From: Chloroflexi bacterium HGW-Chloroflexi-3
GTDB lineage: Bacteria; Chloroflexota; Anaerolineae; Anaerolineales; Anaerolineaceae
NCBI GenBank assembly: GCA_002842045.1
Contig: PHBX01000011.1
Coordinates: forward strand, 1-64,000
Length of the DNA stretch: 64,000 nt
Reading direction: 5' to 3'
In this document: positions 63,134 through 64,000 of the stretch, piece by piece
Layout of the letters: each line of letters begins with the position of its first letter
Numbering within the stretch: position 1 is the stretch's first letter
Program-made: the position numbers and the translations under genes
Notes under the pieces: generated by a model
The model's database searches: none
Told to the model about the DNA's origin: nothing
The model's input: only the letters and a program-made list of their open reading frames with translations

Positions 63134-63730
63134 TCATTTTCTTCGTTTGGGTTTTGAAAGCATGATCCAGAACAATAATATTGGCCAGATCCACGCCAGA
63201 TCAACTTCCAAACCTCTTGGTGTAGGTTCACTGGTAGGATCAAACCGCAAGAAAATTAAATCATTTTTATGCTTGAGAATATCTTTCCGTGATGGTTGTA
63301 CCCCTAATTCATCCAGAAAGCGAGTGATAAATTTTGGATTACGGTTTAACAGCCACTCGATAATGGTGATTAACTCATCATCCTGTGTAACAGGTACCGC
63401 AACCATTTGCTCGGTTCCGTCAGATGTTTGGATGGAGACTCGCGGGTTGGACATAATATTCCGGTACCATTGTGATTGAACACCGAATAAATTCGCGATG
63501 TATTTGATCCCATTAATTTCAAAATATTCCATGGATGTTTTACATGGGTTACCCGTTTTATGATTTATCTGGGTGATAATCATGATGTAACGTCCAACAA
63601 TCGGTCCCAAACCAAAACGCCAGGCGTAAATCGGCGCATGAGAATAAAATTTATCAGTTACCGTCTTTAAATTGATATTGTTTATTTTTTCTAAGAGTGA
63701 TTGATAAGCAGTTTCTAGTTGTTTGTTCAT
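63134..63730 (-). CDS. Deazaflavin (F420)-dependent nitroreductase/quinone reductase-like protein
   Basis: A 198-residue split-barrel protein of the Ddn/F420H2-quinone reductase family. The central block GPIVGRYIMIITQINHKTGNPCKTSMEYF, with NLFGVQSQWYRNIMSNPRVSIQ, is characteristic (substrate-side strand and the WYRNIxxNP motif). A C-terminal hydrophobic segment (WIWPILLFWIMLS) followed by basic residues suggests a membrane attachment not found in most members. It implies use of F420 or a flavin; the cofactor is not proved by sequence. Confidence 0.85.
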   Translation of the reverse strand: MNKQLETAYQSLLEKINNINLKTVTDKFYSHAPIYAWRFGLGPIVGRYIMIITQINHKTGNPCKTSMEYFEINGIKYIANLFGVQSQWYRNIMSNPRVSIQTSDGTEQMVAVPVTQDDELITIIEWLLNRNPKFITRFLDELGVQPSRKDILKHKNDLIFLRFDPTSEPTPRGLEVDLAWIWPILLFWIMLSKPKRRK

Positions 63731-63766
63731 GTGTTTACCTCAATAAAGCTGATTGAATTCAATTAT

Positions 63767-64000
63767 TTACACTGAATCATGCGATGATAAATCACTTGCC
63801 TCTGCAGCTTTTAGCAGAATCCCAGCTAATTCTCTGGCTTCCTGAGGTGTAATGTACAGATTTGTTTCTGAAGCGCGAAATATTCGCGTGTCGTCAAGGC
63901 AAGGTTCAAAAAAACTTAAACAAATGTTATCATCAAATTCCTTATCGGAATTTTCAAAACAAATATTTACAATTAATTCGCCACCCAATAATTTAATTTC
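63767..64000 (-). CDS. Small protein of unknown function (5' end cut by window)
   Basis: The frame is open from the right edge to 63767: EIKLLGGELIVNICFENSDKE, then NICLSFFEPCLDD, ETNLYITPQEARELAGILLKAA. A TTG at 63988 is a possible start, but the frame continues beyond 64000, so the true start is probably outside. The C-terminal helix (TPQEARELAGILLKAAEAS) is common in small regulatory-type proteins; no function can be assigned. Confidence 0.6.
   Translation of the reverse strand, partial: EIKLLGGELIVNICFENSDKEFDDNICLSFFEPCLDDTRIFRASETNLYITPQEARELAGILLKAAEASDLSSHDSV

Overview
The window looks like a chromosome segment of a non-photosynthetic, anaerobic, AT-rich member of the Chloroflexota, most likely class Anaerolineae. 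This is inferred from gene content, not from a search. The clues are a giant pyruvate:ferredoxin oxidoreductase paired with a dihydroorotate-dehydrogenase-like flavoprotein, a ChlI/ChlD-type chelatase without photosynthesis genes, LCP and MurJ envelope proteins, many Thr/Pro-rich lipoproteins, paralogous M42 peptidases and an F420-type flavin/deazaflavin oxidoreductase. Strong Shine-Dalgarno (SD) sites coexist with several genes whose -10 box lies almost on the start codon (apparent leaderless mRNAs). TTG starts are used repeatedly.

Layout. 1-800: the 3' end of a 5S rRNA, then rpsU and infA behind a consensus promoter. 800-7000: DHOD-like protein, PFOR, NUDIX hydrolase and a LysM lipoprotein, all on the minus strand. 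7000-11000: a possible small RNA and two tandem sensor kinases whose receiver domains have lost the phospho-acceptor Asp. 11000-14400: a plus-strand operon of DnaJ, HtrA-like protease and an eRF1-like protein. 14400-17800: a minus-strand operon of rhomboid protease and three membrane-anchored coiled-coil proteins, one with an N-terminal DNA-binding HhH domain. 17800-25500: an internally deleted cold-shock gene, MurJ, a SagB-type nitroreductase, an LCP protein, Trm112, two convergent MFS transporters (one with an in-frame TGA) and DUF2905. 25600-27700: the chelatase gene, whose two halves are joined across an A9 slippery run. 27800-35300: a Thr-rich membrane protein, three tandem M42 peptidases, a solute-binding lipoprotein, a bactofilin-like membrane protein and a phosphoribosyltransferase. 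35300-38850: a glycosyltransferase, WecB and WecC (UDP-ManNAcA synthesis).

38900-44900 is an accessory island: a decayed secreted-protein gene, an IS1380-family element with a frameshifted transposase and two candidate right ends, small secreted or membrane proteins of unknown function, an interrupted gene, an IS66-like transposase fragment and a secreted protein starting with five tandem ATGAAT repeats. 44900-64000 returns to housekeeping: polA, a large TPR protein, two small anchored paralogues, hutU, a CBS protein, a membrane diguanylate cyclase, a cyclophilin, two MFS transporters, a MATE-like transporter, a glutaredoxin-thioredoxin reductase fusion, an F420-type oxidoreductase and an ORF cut by the right edge.

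Most noteworthy points: the chelatase frameshift site (probably one gene giving both small and medium subunits), the twin pseudo-receiver kinases, the DnaJ/HtrA/eRF1-like operon, the HhH-membrane coiled-coil operon, the IS1380 alternative end, and the anti-SD-containing small RNA candidate near 7.2 kb.
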